Position numbers and translations under genes: made by a program
Part shown: piece by piece, positions 46,417 through 49,502 of the stretch
Numbering within the stretch: position 1 is the stretch's first letter
Layout of the letters: every line of letters begins with the position of its first letter
Source: Nemertoderma westbladi
Lineage: Eukaryota; Xenacoelomorpha; Nemertodermatida; Nemertodermatidae
Reading direction: 5' to 3'
Assembly (NCBI GenBank): GCA_032718475.1
Contig: JAUCBJ010005889.1
Coordinates: 1-49,502, forward strand
DNA: 49,502 nucleotides
The notes under the pieces: model-generated
Told to the model about the DNA's origin: nothing
The model's input: only the letters and a program-made list of their open reading frames with translations
Database searches by the model: none

Positions 46417-46490
46417 GTCAGTCAGTCAGTCAGTCAGTCAGTCAGTCAGTCAGTCAGTCAGTCAGTCAGTCAGTCAGTCAGTCAGTCAGT
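46417..46490. repeat. (GTCA)n microsatellite starting at the splice donor
   Basis: About 18 tandem GTCA units run from the donor GT of the preceding exon to 46490. Each unit repeats GTCAGT, which resembles a splice donor. Confidence 0.95.
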
Positions 46491-47223
46491 ATTTAACTAA
46501 CCTTCTTCATGCTCAGTCTAAGTATTAGTATCAGAGTTAAAGGTTAGCTGATCAACCCAGATGATTAGATGACATTTTTAATCCTACTACCGTAACTGCT
46601 TTACTGATTGATATAAGTTTCTTATGGGAAGAAAGTAATCTTAATTTAGCGATGCTACTGAATTATAAATGTATTGAAAACCGAATTTTTTTAAATTAAT
46701 ATTTATTTTTACCTGAGTGCTTGGATGCTTGTTTTTAAATTATCTTTCTTTGGCGGTCCAGTTCACCGTGTTATCCATCCAGTTCGGTTTACTTCGGCCC
46801 AGTTCGCACTATGTAATGGTATTGTTACATGTTGTATGCATTTTTAAAACTAAACCCTTTAAATTATACAGATCCCACTTAATCCCGTCAAAATTGTCAG
46901 TCCTTTAAATATATATATCGCTTTTATTACTTGGAATTGCTGCCACCCAATGGAATAATATCGAGTAAGTGTTCTGGAACACACACCCACCAAATATTGA
47001 AACTTATTAGAATTGCATATAAAGTCAATATGTCGCATAATTTGTTGACTTTTGTGAAAATCCCCAATGATGCTAACTGGGTATCCCCGCATAATAATTC
47101 TTAACATTAACACACATGCACTCGCACTCACATGCAAGCTCCAACGCAATATTTGTCGACTATAAAGTTTTCGCATTCGTTATGATTATGAATTATAACT
47201 AAAGATACATTTTTTTGTTGCAG
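46491..47223 (+). other. PLA2G6: Remainder of the last PLA2G6-like intron
   Basis: AT-rich with no other gene recognised. Acceptor tttttttgttgcag ends at 47223. Confidence 0.7.
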
Positions 47224-47395
47224 CCCAATTATGTCAACTGATGTCCCATTGAACACATCAGATAATGAAACTTTGCTGCGTATGATATGGGAAACGCAAG
47301 TCTACCTCCATCAACACAGAGAACAATTAGTTATCCTAGCTGATCTTCTGTGTGACAGAAACCCAAAGAATTTTACTACAGTTGTTACAGTGTAG
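47224..47395 (+). CDS. PLA2G6: PLA2G6-like last exon
   Basis: Encodes (S)PIMSTDVPLNTSDNETLLRM, IWETQVYLHQHREQLVIL and a short C-terminal tail ending in TVVTV and TAG at 47393-47395. It matches the vertebrate end ([21 protein letters not shown]) with a longer tail. In-frame with the previous exon. Confidence 0.93.
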
Positions 47396-48236
47396 TTTAA
47401 AAAAATTTAATTACGATTACTCTCGAACACATGCATTTTGTCCACCGTTATGTGACTTTGTGCTATAAATTATTTGTTAATGCAACTAATGCCAATCCTT
47501 TTTACAGTGATATTAGCATACATTAATTTATATTTAATTCGTAGAGTAAATAAAATAAAAATAAATATAATATAAATGGCCTTGCGGCAGAATAAAGTCA
47601 TTTTCATCAGGGACTATGTTAACCCTTTATCGCACCGAACAGGCGATTTGATTTTAATGAAAAAAATTTAATTTATGTTTTTTGGTAATAAAATGCTGCC
47701 AGTTCTGTCAATTATAACAAAAAAAGCCAACATTTTATAATTGTGTGTGTTTCACATCACTGTTTTTAGAAGTACTAAAGTGCTAACAAACAGCAGTCCT
47801 GCAATGGTAAAGTTAACTGTTTTAAAGTGCCAACAATCCCTGAAAAACGTTGTTAAGAGAAGTTGACTAATTCCGGGTTCCGATTGGCTCATTTCCAAGT
47901 GACCCCTTTGCAAACAGAAATTAAAAGTACTATTTTTAGTGGTGACAAAAAAAGCAAATAAAGGCCCGACCAAAAAAATAAAAGCCAATTCAGTTCAGGA
48001 TTATTGAAAAGGGTAAAGTGCTAACTGTTAGCACTAAAGAGTTTCTTCATAAGACATTTTGTTAGCTAATTTTGTTGTATAATTATTGCATAGCAATCCA
48101 GACCAGATGTTAGAGTTTTATAACTAACAAATTGAAATAAATTGATTATTAATCGGCCAACAGAAAGCATAAAGTGCTAACATTAATTAGGCCTATCCAT
48201 ATATTAAATGTCTTTGCAAATAGTTCATTATTATAA
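47396..48236. other. PLA2G6: 3' UTR and intergenic region with polyadenylation signals
   Basis: AATAAA occurs at 47549-47554 and 47591-47596, 155-200 nt after the PLA2G6-like stop, so either may end the transcript. No further gene is recognised up to the SINE copy. Confidence 0.55.
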
Positions 48237-48690
48237 CTTTTGTTAGGCACAGCTTTGCAAAGTCGGCAATGACGTCCAGGTGGGATCGAACTGGTGACCT
48301 CCGGGTTGGATGTCTGACGCTCTAACCATGTCCGCAATTTACCTCCTCATGGCCTCCCATCTGCCAATACCATCATATGCTGCCACTGTACTCAACCCTA
48401 TCGTACTTGGCCGTCTTTAACCACTCGCTACAATGAAGGGGTAGTGTATATTAACCATGAACCATCACGGCCACAACGATTAATTATACACTTTAACTAC
48501 TAATTTCGGTAGGACAGTTACACCCAGAGATAAATGCGACCGGTATATTTATAGTTTATTATTGGTGTTATGGGTGAATGAATGGTTTCATATTATTATA
48601 ACTTTTGTTGGGAGCTTTGAAAACTCGGTATTGACGTCCAGGTGGGATCGAATTGGTGACCTCCGGGTTGGAAATCTGACGCTCTGAAGA
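48237..48690 (-). mobile_element. tRNA-derived SINE, copy 2, flanked by two tRNA-like heads
   Basis: On the minus strand, tRNA-like heads lie at about 48690-48600 and 48329-48237, both with a box-B-like GTTCGATCCCACC and the segment 'acccggaggtcacca'. Between them is the roughly 310-bp body shared with 17336-17655. In copy 2 the head follows the body directly (gcggacatggttagagcg), whereas copy 1 has about 45 extra bases at this junction. Confidence 0.82.
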
Positions 48691-49502
48691 CAGCCAAGTA
48701 ATGTATGGTTGAGCTCAGTGGCAGCAGATGATGGTAGGCAAGTAAATGGTAGGCAAACGCGACTGACCGGACCCGTTGACAGGACGCATTGATCGGACCT
48801 ATTGCCATTTAAAGGGGCAGGTTAGTAAAGGAGCAGGTTACATAGGCGAGTTGGGGGGACCAAAACAATAAACGAAAGTTACCACATGTTACACGTTTTA
48901 TGGGTCCGGTCACAAAAGTTGAGGTAATAAGAGTCAGCTCAAATCAATAATACACAAGTAAAATATAAATCAAATATAAAGACGGTATTTAGAGGGTCCG
49001 GTCAATGGGTCAGGTCAGTAGCCACCCCCCGAATCCGCAACTTCCATTGTCGATTGTCAGCCAATAACGATAATTAACATTTACCATAATTACAATACCA
49101 TAATTACCGGGCGGTAATATTATTTTCTAGCCGGGTGCCGGCAGTTTACAGTTACTGCTTTATTCGTTAATCGTGTCATTAAGTTAAATTATCATATATT
49201 GATATAGGCTACTGCAGCTGAGTGCAGCAATGACTATTATTAAAATCAATTACGTGAAGTGGCAATTTACTGTTGCAAGCAAGCAAGCACGCAAGTATCT
49301 GAGGTATGTTTTCAGTGTATGTAATGATGTATTTTTTTATACATAACTCAACTGCATAATGTACTGATGTATAAATCTGGAATCTGGCTCTATCAGACTA
49401 CAGGCGCAACATTTTATATGGAAAACATGAGACAGGGGGGGAAACTCGACGCAAAACCCGCCTTGGCGAATTAATATCCCGCCTCAATGTTACATTTTCA
49501 AT
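48691..49502. other. Repeat-derived intergenic DNA to the window end
   Basis: A segment at 48826-48880 (aaaggagcaggttaca ... accaaaacaataaac) resembles 17908-17955 and more distantly 29323-29365. 'ggcgaattaatatcccgcct' near 49465 resembles 29240-29262. No gene is recognised. Confidence 0.4.

Overview
The window is nuclear DNA from an animal, most likely a marine invertebrate. The evidence is long GT/GC-AG introns with in-phase exons, intact metazoan housekeeping genes (NUP88, RAB5IF, AMPK alpha, EIF3C, a cathepsin-D-type protease, PLA2G6), and very dense LINEs, tRNA-derived SINEs, terminal-inverted-repeat elements and minisatellites in AT-rich intergenic DNA. Frequent short motifs such as ggcctac, accggta and 'cgccctctagcggcagac' remind me of echinoderm or hemichordate DNA, but that is an impression, not a placement. 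Nothing points to bacteria, phage or plasmid.

The framework is one plus-strand gene, a group VI calcium-independent phospholipase A2 (PLA2G6-like). Its last five exons lie at about 2.8, 38.9, 43.5, 46.2 and 47.2 kb, and its 5' exons are outside the window. All the junctions I could place keep the reading frame. The lipase-motif exon and the next exon are therefore separated by a 35.9-kb intron, and that intron holds at least five other genes: from left to right a disordered-protein ORF (-), an aerolysin/natterin-like secreted protein (-), NUP88 (-), RAB5IF (-), AMPK alpha (+) and EIF3C (-, four exons, complete). A cathepsin-D-like gene (+) lies just upstream of the lipase exon and is probably nested in an earlier intron. 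Cathepsin D, NUP88, RAB5IF and AMPK alpha are each a single uninterrupted ORF, although these genes usually contain introns in animals.

Layout: 0.6-1.8 kb cathepsin D; 2.8-3.0 kb PLA2G6 lipase exon; 3.6-5.3 kb 31-bp minisatellite; 5.9-7.7 kb disordered-protein gene; 8.8-12.4 kb inverted-repeat region with a LINE fragment; 13.2-14.2 kb repeat unit with a 5'-truncated LINE and clean target duplication; 14.5-15.0 kb inverted TGTC/GACA microsatellite; 15.2-16.2 kb natterin-like gene; 17.2-18.1 kb SINE and MITE; 18.7-21.25 kb DNA transposon with TIRs, 4-bp target duplication, subterminal repeats and a broken DUF7869-like ORF; 23.4-26.3 kb NUP88 and RAB5IF; 27.5-28.4 kb palindromic foldback element; 28.7 kb short LINE copy; 30.0-31.6 kb AMPK alpha; 33.5-37.6 kb EIF3C; 38.9-47.4 kb the last four PLA2G6 exons, with introns filled by two nested LINEs and a 14-bp minisatellite element; 48.2-49.5 kb SINE-rich sequence.

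The host genes have no obvious shared pathway; they share a locus, not a function. The most unusual content is the nested-gene giant intron, the DUF7869-like transposon with regularly spaced terminal motifs, the foldback element, and microsatellites or duplications lying directly on splice donors.
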